Below, piece by piece: positions 8,155 through 17,742 of a DNA stretch of 64,000 nucleotides. The number at the start of each line of letters is the position of its first letter. Position 1 is the stretch's first letter. This DNA comes from Actinacidiphila sp. DG2A-62. Its GTDB lineage: Bacteria > Actinomycetota > Actinomycetes > Streptomycetales > Streptomycetaceae. Location: NCBI RefSeq assembly GCF_035825295.1, contig NZ_JAYMGI010000002.1, positions 3,849,001-3,913,000 of the forward strand, written 5' to 3'. The position numbers and the translations under genes were made by a program. The notes under the pieces were generated by a model. The model was not told the DNA's origin. It saw nothing but the letters and a program-made list of their open reading frames with translations, and ran no database searches.

Positions 8155-8172
8155 GCCCGGCCCACAACCAGC
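8155..8172 (-). promoter_or_regulatory. Late-gene leader repeat, copy 4
   Basis: Core with one change (GCTGGTTGTGGGCCGGGC), 31 bases before the fibre gene start. TAGACT, a good TANNNT -10 hexamer, lies 12 bases upstream of the core. Confidence 0.5.
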
Positions 8173-8207
8173 GGCGTCCAGTCGAGTCTAGGCGCGCGGG
8201 GCGCGGT

Positions 8208-8516
8208 TCAGGGGGCCACGGCGTGCGCGTGGACAGTGACCCCTTGGGCGGCCACACCAGGGCCGAGAACGCTGATCCCCAGCACGGTCACGCCCGTGGT
8301 CACCAGCACCTCGAACGTCGTCGCCGCCGCGGTGTTGGAGATGATCCGCGCCGTGCGCACGCCGACCGACGCCGCCTCGATCGCATGGGTGACGACCGGG
8401 GGCACCCCGAACGCCCCCGCCGGCCAGATGAACGTGACGTGGCCGTTGGAGTCCGTGACGCCCGTGGCCCGTTCGATCCGCTGCGGCAGCGCCTCGTAGT
8501 CCCCGGCCGTGCCCAT
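8208..8516 (-). CDS. Probable tail-associated protein, beta-rich
   Basis: 102 residues from ATG 8516, which shares bases with the upstream stop (TGATG). The sequence GHVTFIWPAGAFGVPPVVTH followed by RTARIISNTAAATTFEVLV resembles the C-terminal beta domains of phage fibres, where a short strand-rich module ends a spike. As a separate short gene beside the fibre it may be a tip or accessory subunit. No signal peptide or enzymatic motif seen. Confidence 0.5.
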   Translation of the reverse strand: MGTAGDYEALPQRIERATGVTDSNGHVTFIWPAGAFGVPPVVTHAIEAASVGVRTARIISNTAAATTFEVLVTTGVTVLGISVLGPGVAAQGVTVHAHAVAP

Positions 8517-8983
8517 CAGATCTCGCGCGTGCTGCTGACGAGGAAGTCGGCCCCGGCCACGCCCGTGAACACGAACGCGTCCTGCAACGACTCGCCCGCC
8601 TTGCCGCCGGTGTCCACACCCCACGACAGCGACGTCCCCGCAGCCACGGCCACGGCCGCGCCGCCGCCGATCGCCACCGTCGGGCTCCCGGCGTAGACGA
8701 CGAGCGTCACCGATCGGGCACCGGCCGGGATCGTGACCGTGCCCGCGCCGCTCTGCCGCTGGAGCGTGGAGTCGATCAGCGGGGCGGCCGGCGCCGCCCG
8801 CTGCTCGCAGCGCCGTACGGTCCCGACCGCGGTGTAGTCGGCGCCGTCGAGGGTCGCGTCCTCGGGGACCAGGGCCCCGGTGTCATCGACGGTGAAACGG
8901 CGCAGGAACGCGCCGTTGTCGTCGCACAGGATCTCCGGCTCGGCATCTTGCCTACCGGCGACGCTCCCGCCCGTTCCGGCCAC
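8516..8983 (-). CDS. Virion protein with one cysteine-framed repeat module
   Basis: 155 residues from GTG 8983. Residues 18-62 carry the module ILCDDNGAFLRRF, then ATLDGADYTAVGTVRRC, also found once or more in the 16132 and 10073 products. The second half is a beta-sandwich-like segment (GTVTIPAGARSVTLVVYAG, GVAGADFLVSS) that recurs near the C-terminus of the 2,020-residue protein. Probably an accessory tail or capsid decoration protein sharing a domain pool with its large neighbours. Confidence 0.55.
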   Translation of the reverse strand: MAGTGGSVAGRQDAEPEILCDDNGAFLRRFTVDDTGALVPEDATLDGADYTAVGTVRRCEQRAAPAAPLIDSTLQRQSGAGTVTIPAGARSVTLVVYAGSPTVAIGGGAAVAVAAGTSLSWGVDTGGKAGESLQDAFVFTGVAGADFLVSSTREI

Positions 8984-9188
8984 GGCTCGCCTCCTTCGGC
9001 TGCTCGCCGCCGGTCTGTGGCACGGCCGCGGTACGGGCCGCCTCGGCGGCGGCCGTCTGCACCTCGGCCCATTCCTCGGCGGTGATCTCCTCGTGCCCGG
9101 CGTTCAGGAGCACGGCGGCCCCCTCCTCGGTGAGGTTGCCGTGCTGCTGGACGCCGCCGTCCTGGTCGCGGAAGTAGCGGGTGGTCAT
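8952..9188 (-). CDS. Small charged protein of unknown function
   Basis: 78 residues from ATG 9188, overlapping the next gene by 32 bases. Begins MTTRYFRDQDGGVQQHG and has an acidic middle (HEEITAEEWAEVQ) and a very basic tail. Its organisation resembles the 5669 product, which also sits beside a fibre gene. Function not recognised. Confidence 0.5.
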   Translation of the reverse strand: MTTRYFRDQDGGVQQHGNLTEEGAAVLLNAGHEEITAEEWAEVQTAAAEAARTAAVPQTGGEQPKEASRGRNGRERRR

Positions 9189-9196
9189 GCTGTCCC

Positions 9197-10009
9197 CTAG
9201 TCGCTGATCTTGACGTAACTGACGGTGGCGACAACGCCGACCGCGTCACCGCTCTGGAACGTGGTTCCGGCGACCGCCCCGTATGCCTGGACGGTGTCGC
9301 CGCTGTTGAGCGCCACGCGGGCGCGCAGCAGCGTGGACGCGGACTGCGCCGTGAAGAAACTGTCAGCAGTCGAGTAGCTGAAGACGAGCACGGGGCGGTC
9401 CAGGACGACCGTGGAGTTCACCCGAAGCTGCGCCGTAAGGCCGGCGTCAAAGGCGTTCCGCGCGATCCCGCCGCCCATGTTCATCACGGCCCGCGCGTCC
9501 ACGAACACCTCATAAACGCCGGCCTCTGGGACCGTGACGGTGGAGAGCTGCACGGGTACACCCAGGGCCACACTGCCGTAGAAGGCGCTGCCTTCTGACC
9601 CCTGCCCGTAGGCCGGGGACAGGCGGGCCCCGATGGCGAAGGTGTCGGCCGGCCCCTCGGTGACGTCGATGTCCACCGACCGCGCCGTCCCGGCCGGGAC
9701 CGGGGCGCCGCCCGTGACGGGCACGACGTTCGTCGTGTCCGTAGGCGTCGGCACGTACAGGCGGCCGTCCGATCCGAGCGCGAGCGCGTTGCCCGCCTGC
9801 GCCGAGGGCGCCACGAGGAGGCCGTCAGGGGCGACCTCCAGGGCGTTCGGGTCGGCCGCGAGGTTGACCGTGGCGAGGAGAGCGTTACCGGCCGTGCCGT
9901 CGCCCTCCAGGTCCACGGTGGGGGTGTCCTGGACGGTGACCGCGGCCAGGCCGCCGCCCCCTCCTCCGCTGCTGGAGCCGCCTCCGCAACACCACATCTT
10001 CGCACCCAT
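9197..10009 (-). CDS. Glycine-rich fibre-like virion protein
   Basis: 270 residues from ATG 10009, with a strong AGGAGG Shine-Dalgarno. After MGAKMWCC there is a Gly/Ser run and two units like those of the 5862 fibre (TVDLEGDGTAGNALLATV, ALGSDGRLYVP). The last 130 residues form a beta-rich domain (PVQLSTVTVPEAGVYEVFVD, ALNSGDTVQAYGAVAG) resembling TNF/C1q-like tips of phage fibres. Likely a receptor-binding or decoration protein. The shared N-terminal cysteine motif with the 5862 product suggests the same attachment point. Confidence 0.6.
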   Translation of the reverse strand: MGAKMWCCGGGSSSGGGGGGLAAVTVQDTPTVDLEGDGTAGNALLATVNLAADPNALEVAPDGLLVAPSAQAGNALALGSDGRLYVPTPTDTTNVVPVTGGAPVPAGTARSVDIDVTEGPADTFAIGARLSPAYGQGSEGSAFYGSVALGVPVQLSTVTVPEAGVYEVFVDARAVMNMGGGIARNAFDAGLTAQLRVNSTVVLDRPVLVFSYSTADSFFTAQSASTLLRARVALNSGDTVQAYGAVAGTTFQSGDAVGVVATVSYVKISD

Positions 10010-10034
10010 GGGCTACCTCCTCCTTGATCGTGGT

Positions 10035-10064
10035 CTGTGGCCCGGCAATCTGGCCGGGCCACAG
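10035..10064 (-). terminator. Perfect 12-bp GC stem-loop
   Basis: Arms CTGTGGCCCGGC and GCCGGGCCACAG with a 6-base loop, placed between the stop of the 2,020-residue gene and the next gene. There is no T-run, as is common for high-GC actinobacterial terminators or mRNA-stabilising hairpins. Confidence 0.6.
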
Positions 10065-10072
10065 AGGTTCCG

Positions 10073-13000
10073 TCAGCCGTCGAGCGTGTCCTTGTGCGTG
10101 AACGACACGATGTAGTCCGATCCCGGCTGCCCGGTGAAGCTGATCCCGTTCGGGGCGATCACGGCGTCATCCACATCCGCGACACTCCACGTGAGGGACA
10201 CCCCCGCCGGGACAAGCGCGGGACCGCTGCCGCTGTTGACCTGCACGTCCCCTGCCAGGACGACGAGCGTGACCGACTGGAGGCCGGGGAAGGCGTCGGT
10301 CGGCGAATACGGGGTGGTGTTGTCCGTGAACCGCTCCGCGCCCGTGCGGACGTTCGTGTCGGCCGCTTCACCCTCGCATTCCACGACGGCCTGCGTCACA
10401 GGTGGCGTGAACGGGGTGCCGTCGGCGGTCTCCAGCCGAGACGACACGAAGTCGCCCGTAGTGGCGTCGTACACGTTGACCCGGTACGCGTAGCCGCGCG
10501 GTGACTGGTCGTTGAAGATGTCGCGCACGCACATGCGGGTCCGGGTCACCGAGAACCGGGCGGCGGGCTCGTCCTCGGCGGCGGGGCAGTCGATCGGGTT
10601 GGCCGGGGCGTAGGGCGCTTCGAAGTCGCCATCCTCATACGTACCGACGAGGAGCGGCGCGCCGACGCCCTCGGGGTCGACCGACCACAGCTCGACGTAT
10701 CGGACCTCTCCGATGCCGTCGCCGTCCAGGTCGTCGCACCCGCACCGCTCGACCAGTTGCCGGCCGCTCGCCGTCGTGCCGCCGTCGTCGCAGCAGTCGC
10801 CCGTGCACGGGACGATGACCGCGCCTGTGACGACCTGCCCGGTGTTGGCGTCGCGGACCGTCGGCAGGCCGGTCACCGGGTCCACCGTGACGAACCCGGC
10901 AGACGTCCCGCCGTCCCCGCCGGCCGCGCCGATCTCGACGGCGAAGGTCACCGTGCCGTTTCCGGACAGGGTGACGACGGTGCCGTCGGCGAAGTCGAGC
11001 CGGTCGAACGCGGTCGGGGTGTCCGTGATGATCGTCCCGGCGTATCCGGCCGGGGCGTGCCAGGTGAGGGTGTGCGGTCCGGCGGTCTGGGTGAGCTGCC
11101 CGCCCGCGTAGGCCAGGCCGTCCGCTGCACCCTCGACGGTGGCGGTGACCTCCTGGCCGCCGCAGTCGAGCGTGAGGAGCGCTTCGTAACCGGCGGTGAC
11201 CAGGCCGATCTCACGCCATCCGATGTCCACGTTCACTGAACCTTCGGACGGCGGGACCTTCGCGATGTTCGACAGGCGCATGATGGCAACGCCGTCCACC
11301 TGCCCGCCGAGGTCCGTGAGGCACGCAAGGTCGTAGTTGTTGGAGGTCGGGCGGCAGGCGTTGAGCGGCCCGGTCCACAACGTGTTCCCGTCGGAGTCCA
11401 GCAGGGTCAGCGTCGCCGACCCGATGCCGTCGCGGTCGATGAGGCTGTTCCCGAACGCGTTCCACAGGTTCACGCCCGTCACATTGCTCGCGGGCGGGGT
11501 GATCGTGTAGTCGATGACGACGCCGGTGTCGCCCTGGAAGTCGTTGCAGTTGATGACGCCGAGGCCGGTGTCCGGGCCGCCCGCCGCGCTGGTGTCGCCG
11601 TTGTAGGTGGACTCCGGGCGGACCCCCCAGCCCTGCGGGTTCTCCACGACCACGGCGTCCGTGATGTCCGGGGCGGTCAGCTCGGTGAGCGTCACGGTGT
11701 CACAGGTGACAGGCGGGACGGTGGGGGCGGTGTAGCAGACCGGGGTGAGGCTCGCCGTCGTGCTGTCCGGGCAGACGGAGACGCTGCCCCCGGCCGGGAT
11801 GGTCGCCGGGTCTCCGGTGACAGCGTCGACCAGGCGCGGCGCCCCGGTTGCGACTCCCGCCGTGTCGTAGACCTGCTCGGCGCGCACCCGCTGCACCACC
11901 GCGCCCGTGCTGTCGAGGATGCACAGGGGCCAGGACTCAACGTCGAACCCTGCGTCGCCGCCCGTGCCTCCGGGGCACGGCACGATCGTGGAGTCCTCCG
12001 GGATGCCCGGCTGCGGGTTGCCGTCCCCGTCGAGGTAGGTGATCGAGCCGTCCGAGCAGGTGGTACGGAGCCACTGCTCGAACGCGGACGCGTCGACGTC
12101 GTACGTCACCACCAGGTGCATCATCACGCCGGTTGCGCCGCTACCGAACACGGTCTCCTGGCCGTGCAGGTAGATGGTGTTCGTGCCCGCCTGTGCGCCC
12201 GGCACAGCGGCCGGGCCGAAGGTGTAAGCCGCGTCGTTGTGGTCCGCGCCGACGGGCTGCCAGGGGCCCTCGTTGAGCCGCCACTCCACCGCCATCTGGT
12301 CGGCGTTGAGGACGGTGGACTCGACCTGGATGGTGGCCGGGTCCGCGAACGCCGGCAGCTCGAAGGAGGCCCGCGCGTACCAATCCGGGTTGGCCGCTGT
12401 CAGGTCCGGCCCCTCGTTGGGCAGGCCGGTGCTGACGGTCGAACTGTTGGGGTGCTGCGACACCCAGTGCGCCGTGCCGCCCGGCGTGCCCGGGTCGGTC
12501 ACGGTCCAGCCGGGGAAGACGCCGACCTGGTACATGTCGTACCAGGGGCCGGCGAGGCTCATGGACGACCACTTCCACACCGGGTCCACGTCGCCGGTCG
12601 TGCGGTTCTCGGCGTTGCTGATGAACTCCACGACCCCGGAGGGGCGCACGCACAGGGGCGTGCTCGTGCAGTCCACGGGGCGGCACTGGCCCACGGTGCC
12701 GGTCGGGTCCGGGACGTAGTCCGCGCCGTCGAGGGTGTAGTCGTTGTAGCCGGTGATGATGCCGGTGGCGTCTCGGTGGTAGTCCCGCACGAACTCCGTG
12801 ACCGTGCCGTCCACGGCGGTGTGGCACAGGCTCACCGTCTCAGAGGTCGGGCAGCAGGCCGCGGGCTCGGGCTCGGTGGTGGCGGGCTGGCACTGGACGG
12901 CCACGCCGCCGACGTCGTACGGCGCTCCGTCCAGGGTGCTGTCGTAGTGGGTGACGACCGTGCCGGTCTCGCAGTCCGTGACGATGTTCCGGAGGAACTG

Positions 13001-16000
13001 GACGGGTACGGCGTCGGTGCAGCCCTCCAGCTCCAGCGTGGCCGTGAACTGGCAGGCCGTCCAGCTCTTGGCGCCGAGGTGGTAGGTCTCCAACATGAGC
13101 GCGACGCGGATGTCTCCGGCGGTGATCTCGGCCGGGGTGACGGGCGCGGTGACGGTGAGAGTGCCCTGCCAGCCGACCGGGGCCCACGCCAGCGCGTTGT
13201 GCGCGGCGATCTGCGTCGTCCCCCGGAACAGGCGCAGGGCGCCGTCCCAGTCCTGGCCCGTGTCGGGGCCGTCGTTGCGTACGCGGACGGAGATCGTCAG
13301 GTTGGCGGTCGCCTCCTCGCAGCCGGTCAGGTCGGCCGTGAGCCGCCCGGTGGCAGCCAGGTGCTCCTGAGCTGGGCCCGGTCCGGCCGGGTAGATGAGC
13401 GTGCCTCCAGACCACAGCGGACCGTAGGGTCCGGGGTGGTTCTGGAACTGGGTCTGCCCGACCGCCGCCACGGTGGAGTCCGTGATCGTCGGGGCGACCG
13501 CCGTAACGCCGTCAGTCGGCGCGTCACACAGGAGGACGGTGGTCGTGTTGTGGCACGTCTCTGGGTCCGTGCTGCTGCTCACCCCGGTCTGGCACTGGTC
13601 GACGGTCCCGGCCGGGAGGTAGGGGGTGATCCCGTCCAGGAGGGTGTCCGTCACGGTGGGCGTGCCGTCGCAGGAGCGGCAGAGGTGCCGCAGGAACGGG
13701 CCGCCGGGCACCACGGAGACGGCGCCCGCCCAGTAGGTGAAGAAGATGCCGCACCGGGCGACACGGCTGTTCGGCGCCGGGGCCGTCGTGAAGGTCGTGA
13801 CGGCGCTGGAGGTGCGGAAGCGGGCGCTGCCGATCACCTGCGGGTCCGTCGTGTACGAGCACGGGTCGGCGGGGCTGCCGTCAGACGTTCGGGTCAGCAC
13901 GCCGGTTGCCGGGTCGTAGGCGTACCCGGTCGGCAGTGAGACCGGCTCCAGGCCGGCGGGGAGCTGCGCATGGTTCAGCGCCGGCTGCGTCGCGCTGTAG
14001 GCGACGTATACGGAGAACTCCACGAACGAGGGCCGGGAGAACGTCCACTTCGTCGGCGTGGTCGTGGCGAGGGGGAAGGACGGCAGGCCCCACCAGGAGC
14101 CGTCCGCGTTGTTCCTCTGCGGCGCATACGTGGCGTTGCTGGGGCTTGTGGACGTCCAGCTCACCCCGTTGGACAGGGTGCCGGAGGCGGCTGTCCCGGT
14201 GATCCGTACGGGCGCCGCGGTGGGCACGTCGCACAGGAGCAGCGTTTCGCAGTCGGTGCAGCTGTCTGGCTGGCAGACGCCCACGGTGCCGGTCGGGTCC
14301 GGGGTGTAGGCGGTGCCATCCAGGAGGTAGTCCGAGTGCGCGGTGATGGCGCCCGTCTCGTCCCGGCGGTAGTCGCGGACGAACTGGGTGACCGTGCCGT
14401 CCGTGGCGGTGTGGCACAGCACCACGGCGTCCTGCTCGGGCTGCGCCGTCCCGGTCGGGCAGGTGGTGACGGTGACCCCGGCCGGCGGGGTGTAGGTGTC
14501 GCCGGTGACGGCGTCGACCAGGCGCACGGAGGCGATGGCGCCGGTGTCGTCGTAGGTGTACTCCACGAGGACCAGGCCGACCACGTCACCCGTGGCGTCC
14601 TCCAGGGCGCAGAACGTTCCGGAGACCTGGATGGAGCGGGAGTCCCCGCACGCCACGGTGCCCACGGGGACGGTGCCCGCGGTCCACGCGCCGCTGGTGA
14701 GGTTGAGCCACCCCTCGCTGGTGATGGTGCCGGTGCAGTCCCGGACCACGGTCACGGCGATGGGCGTCCCGTCCGCGAGGCACAGGCCCACGCTGGTGAC
14801 GGGGGTGGTGGGGGAGGCACAGCCCGGGTCGGCAGGGCACGGGACCAGGGTGGGGGCGGTGACCTCCGCGCCGGTCTCCACGTCCACGTACCGGACGGCG
14901 GGGTCATCGCACCCGGCACAGCGCACCACGGCGGCCGGGCGCACGCTGGTGCCGTCGTCGTAGCAGACCTGGCCGAGGACCAGCGGCGCGGCCGGCGCCC
15001 CGTCGTCGGTGGGGCAGTCCACGGGGTTGGCCGGGGTGTAGGGCTGGGTGAAGTCTCCGTCAAGCCAGGAGCCGAGGAGCGCCGGGTCCTCCTGGCCGCC
15101 CGGGTCTACGGACCAGAGCTCCACGTACCGGTTGATGAGCGTCCCGTCCCCGTTGACGTCATCACACCCGCAGCGCTCCACGACCTGGAGGCCGCCGGTG
15201 GAGCTGGTGGGGCCGCACACGCCTACGGTGGCGGTCGATGTGTCGTAGGTGGTGACGCCGTCCAGGGTGGTGTCCGTGACCGTGGCGGTGCCGGTGCAGG
15301 TGCGGCAGATGTGCCGCAGAAACGGCACCGGCACCGGGTCAACGTGGACAGCGCCGAAGAACCAGGTTCCGAACTCCGCGCAGGGGGACGCAGTCGACCG
15401 CTCACCGAGGTACAGCAGGGTGAACGATTCCACGGGTCCCGCCAGACGGAACCGCGCCGATACGCCCTCTGTCGGATTCGTCAGACCGGCACAGTCCCCG
15501 GCACGCGTGTCATCGACCGACACGATGCTCGTGGCCGGATCGTAGGAGTAGCCCGGAGGCAGGCTGATGGGTTCGGCCCCCGGCGGAAGCTTCGCACGGT
15601 TACCGCCCACGGTGTCCTCGTACGCGGTCCACATCAGGAACACGGAGAACTCGACCGCAGCTGACCGGTTGAACGTCCACGTGGTCGGCCCCACCGGCTG
15701 GTTCGGGAAGATGGCCGTCCTCCACCAGGCCCCGTCTTCGGTCGCGCGGTCGGACACGTCCGGAGCGTTCTGGCTGCCGGTCACCTGCCAGGCCACACCA
15801 TTGGCGAGCGTGCCGCCCGAAACATCCAGGCCCTGAATGACCTCATCGCCACCCAGCGGCTGGTCACACAGCAGGACGGTCTCGCAGGAGCACTGCTCCG
15901 GCGGCGGGCACGGCTGGAGCGTGCCCTGCACGAGGTAGTCCGCGCCGGTGACCGGGTTCACGGTGCGAGTACCGACCCGTAGCCCGGTGCTGGTGTCGTA

Positions 16001-16135
16001 GACGGCCTCCACGAGGGCCTGTGCGGCGACTGTGCCGTCCGCCAGCACGTCGCACAGCAGCGACCCCTCAACGTCCATACGCGCCGCGGCGGGTGCGCTG
16101 AGCACCACCGGGCTACCGCATCCGCATCCGCTCAC
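10073..16135 (-). CDS. Giant modular cysteine-rich virion protein (2,020 residues)
   Basis: Begins at GTG 16135 (VSGCGCGSPVV), overlapping the previous stop as GTGA. The frame remains open further upstream, but that part lies within the preceding gene. The protein is a chain of modules: at least five units of the FLRH-LCR / DTTLDG-Y / GTVG-C type, two related domains of about 170 residues with WWG-PSFPLATTTPTKWTF and SLPTGYAYDPATGVL motifs, CGCDDVNGDGTL units that resemble calcium-binding loops, and a C-terminal sandwich. It probably forms a large appendage on tail or capsid, perhaps carbohydrate-binding. No enzymatic motif seen. The closest relative in the window is its upstream neighbour. 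Confidence 0.65.
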   Translation of the reverse strand: MSGCGCGSPVVLSAPAAARMDVEGSLLCDVLADGTVAAQALVEAVYDTSTGLRVGTRTVNPVTGADYLVQGTLQPCPPPEQCSCETVLLCDQPLGGDEVIQGLDVSGGTLANGVAWQVTGSQNAPDVSDRATEDGAWWRTAIFPNQPVGPTTWTFNRSAAVEFSVFLMWTAYEDTVGGNRAKLPPGAEPISLPPGYSYDPATSIVSVDDTRAGDCAGLTNPTEGVSARFRLAGPVESFTLLYLGERSTASPCAEFGTWFFGAVHVDPVPVPFLRHICRTCTGTATVTDTTLDGVTTYDTSTATVGVCGPTSSTGGLQVVERCGCDDVNGDGTLINRYVELWSVDPGGQEDPALLGSWLDGDFTQPYTPANPVDCPTDDGAPAAPLVLGQVCYDDGTSVRPAAVVRCAGCDDPAVRYVDVETGAEVTAPTLVPCPADPGCASPTTPVTSVGLCLADGTPIAVTVVRDCTGTITSEGWLNLTSGAWTAGTVPVGTVACGDSRSIQVSGTFCALEDATGDVVGLVLVEYTYDDTGAIASVRLVDAVTGDTYTPPAGVTVTTCPTGTAQPEQDAVVLCHTATDGTVTQFVRDYRRDETGAITAHSDYLLDGTAYTPDPTGTVGVCQPDSCTDCETLLLCDVPTAAPVRITGTAASGTLSNGVSWTSTSPSNATYAPQRNNADGSWWGLPSFPLATTTPTKWTFSRPSFVEFSVYVAYSATQPALNHAQLPAGLEPVSLPTGYAYDPATGVLTRTSDGSPADPCSYTTDPQVIGSARFRTSSAVTTFTTAPAPNSRVARCGIFFTYWAGAVSVVPGGPFLRHLCRSCDGTPTVTDTLLDGITPYLPAGTVDQCQTGVSSSTDPETCHNTTTVLLCDAPTDGVTAVAPTITDSTVAAVGQTQFQNHPGPYGPLWSGGTLIYPAGPGPAQEHLAATGRLTADLTGCEEATANLTISVRVRNDGPDTGQDWDGALRLFRGTTQIAAHNALAWAPVGWQGTLTVTAPVTPAEITAGDIRVALMLETYHLGAKSWTACQFTATLELEGCTDAVPVQFLRNIVTDCETGTVVTHYDSTLDGAPYDVGGVAVQCQPATTEPEPAACCPTSETVSLCHTAVDGTVTEFVRDYHRDATGIITGYNDYTLDGADYVPDPTGTVGQCRPVDCTSTPLCVRPSGVVEFISNAENRTTGDVDPVWKWSSMSLAGPWYDMYQVGVFPGWTVTDPGTPGGTAHWVSQHPNSSTVSTGLPNEGPDLTAANPDWYARASFELPAFADPATIQVESTVLNADQMAVEWRLNEGPWQPVGADHNDAAYTFGPAAVPGAQAGTNTIYLHGQETVFGSGATGVMMHLVVTYDVDASAFEQWLRTTCSDGSITYLDGDGNPQPGIPEDSTIVPCPGGTGGDAGFDVESWPLCILDSTGAVVQRVRAEQVYDTAGVATGAPRLVDAVTGDPATIPAGGSVSVCPDSTTASLTPVCYTAPTVPPVTCDTVTLTELTAPDITDAVVVENPQGWGVRPESTYNGDTSAAGGPDTGLGVINCNDFQGDTGVVIDYTITPPASNVTGVNLWNAFGNSLIDRDGIGSATLTLLDSDGNTLWTGPLNACRPTSNNYDLACLTDLGGQVDGVAIMRLSNIAKVPPSEGSVNVDIGWREIGLVTAGYEALLTLDCGGQEVTATVEGAADGLAYAGGQLTQTAGPHTLTWHAPAGYAGTIITDTPTAFDRLDFADGTVVTLSGNGTVTFAVEIGAAGGDGGTSAGFVTVDPVTGLPTVRDANTGQVVTGAVIVPCTGDCCDDGGTTASGRQLVERCGCDDLDGDGIGEVRYVELWSVDPEGVGAPLLVGTYEDGDFEAPYAPANPIDCPAAEDEPAARFSVTRTRMCVRDIFNDQSPRGYAYRVNVYDATTGDFVSSRLETADGTPFTPPVTQAVVECEGEAADTNVRTGAERFTDNTTPYSPTDAFPGLQSVTLVVLAGDVQVNSGSGPALVPAGVSLTWSVADVDDAVIAPNGISFTGQPGSDYIVSFTHKDTLDG

Positions 16136-17739
16136 AGCGTGATCTCCTTGGTGTACGTGACGGTCACGGTGCCGTCGACGGCGGTGATGACCAGCGGGCC
16201 GGTCAGGCGGGCGTGAACGTCGCGGGCGACCGTCCAGGCGGCGGTCTCGCCGTCCGTCAGCGGGCTGGTGCCGTCCGCCGTGGTGACGGTGCCGGTGCCG
16301 GTGCCGCCGGACGCCGTGGCGGTGACGGCCTGGAGTGTCGGCACGGTGGCGCCGTCCCAGGACTGGCCGGGGGCGAGGACCAGGCGGCCGGCTTGGACGC
16401 CGAAGACGTCGGGGGCGCCGAGGTCTGCGTTGCAGTCGATCGGGGCGACCGGCGCGTACGGGGCGGAGTAGTCCGGCAGGTAGGCGCCGATGCTGGTGAC
16501 CGCGCCCGAGCAGTCGACCGCCAGCAGCTCGACGTAGTCGGTGTCGGCGGCGCCGTCGCCGTCCGCGTCGTCGCACCGGCACGACTCCAGCACCGACTGG
16601 GCCGGGCAGTCCGGTTCCGGCGGGCACAGCCGGACCGTCCCCACTGCCTCGTAGCCGGTGCCATCGAGGTGGTAGTCGGTGTGGCCGACGATCAGCGTGT
16701 TCTCATCGCGCCGGTAGTCCCGGACGAACGGGCCGTTGTCGTCGCACAGCACGACGAGATCGGCGTCGGGCTGGGCCTGGCCGGTGGGACAGGTCCGCAG
16801 CTCGCCTTGCAGGTGGTAGGTGCTGCCGTCGGCCGGGTTGAGCAGCTGCACGGAGGCGAGGGAGCCGTCCGGGTTGTAGGCGTACTGGACGAGGGCCAGG
16901 CCGAGGACGTCACCGGTCGCCGGGTCGGTGTCGCACAGCACGCCGGCGAGTTCGAACGCCCCGGGGTCGGTGCAGGCCCCGGTGCCGGCCGGGGGCGCGC
17001 CCGCGCTGTACTGCCCGGTCTGGAGGTTGAGCCAGCCGTCACGGGTGGTGGTGCCGTCGCAGGCGCGGGAGACGATGACGGCGATCGGATCGCCGTCGGC
17101 GAGGCACAGTCCGACGAGGGCGAGCGGCGGGCTCGGGTCGCAGTTCGGGCAGGCGCCGACGTTGCCCTGCACCAGGTGCGGTGTCTGCCCGTCGAGGGCG
17201 ACGTCCTCGTACGAGGCGGTCCCGGCGACGAACGTGTACCGGCGCAGGAAGGGGCCCGAGTCGTCGCATAGGAGCATCGTCTCCAGGTCGGGGCACCCGT
17301 ACGTGCAGGTCACCGGCGCGACGGGCACGTACGGCGTCGAGGGGTCGTCCCGGTAGGTGAGCACGAGGGTGGCCGTGCCGTCGGCGGCCACGCACCACAG
17401 CTCGCTGTAGGTCGTGTCCGCGGTGCCGTCGCCGGTGGTGTCGTCGCAGAGCTGTCGGCAGATCGTCTCGACGCACCCGGAAGTCGGCGCGGTCTCGCAG
17501 GGGCCGGCGTCGGCGGGGGCCGGGCCCGCGGTGAACACGCCGGTGGCGGGGTCGACCCAGCCGACGACGGCCGGGTCCTGCGCGGCCGTGCCGCAGGTGA
17601 CGCACGGGGACCTCACCACGACCAGGACCGCGGTGCCGTCCGCGCGGCACAGCGGCGAGGTGGCGATCGACGGGGAGCAGTTGCACGCCCCGGGGGTGCC
17701 ACCTCCGCCCGGCTCGCAGGGGATCGGCTCGACCGGCAT
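16132..17739 (-). CDS. Modular cysteine-rich virion protein
   Basis: 535 residues from ATG 17739. Contains about 35 cysteines and two or three copies of the LLCDDSGPFLRRY / LDG / G-V-AC module, plus CDDTTGDGTADTTYSELWCV and CRCDDADGDGAADTDYVEL units whose DxDxDG-like loops suggest calcium sites. The last 90 residues form a beta domain (GRLVLAPGQSWDGATVP). It is coupled to the 2,020-residue gene and shares modules with it, so both likely belong to the same appendage. No signal peptide; the cysteines may oxidise after lysis. Confidence 0.6.
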   Translation of the reverse strand: MPVEPIPCEPGGGGTPGACNCSPSIATSPLCRADGTAVLVVVRSPCVTCGTAAQDPAVVGWVDPATGVFTAGPAPADAGPCETAPTSGCVETICRQLCDDTTGDGTADTTYSELWCVAADGTATLVLTYRDDPSTPYVPVAPVTCTYGCPDLETMLLCDDSGPFLRRYTFVAGTASYEDVALDGQTPHLVQGNVGACPNCDPSPPLALVGLCLADGDPIAVIVSRACDGTTTRDGWLNLQTGQYSAGAPPAGTGACTDPGAFELAGVLCDTDPATGDVLGLALVQYAYNPDGSLASVQLLNPADGSTYHLQGELRTCPTGQAQPDADLVVLCDDNGPFVRDYRRDENTLIVGHTDYHLDGTGYEAVGTVRLCPPEPDCPAQSVLESCRCDDADGDGAADTDYVELLAVDCSGAVTSIGAYLPDYSAPYAPVAPIDCNADLGAPDVFGVQAGRLVLAPGQSWDGATVPTLQAVTATASGGTGTGTVTTADGTSPLTDGETAAWTVARDVHARLTGPLVITAVDGTVTVTYTKEITL

Positions 17740-17742
17740 CCG

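Noticed and set aside
12116..15664. Plus-strand frames of about 600 and 560 codons opposite the giant virion gene
   Set aside because: Shadow frames; the minus-strand reading has coherent repeated modules and normal composition.
10073..16627. Full 2,184-codon frame upstream of the giant gene
   Set aside because: The first 164 codons overlap the preceding gene out of frame and are Arg-rich. GTG 16135 overlaps the stop as GTGA.
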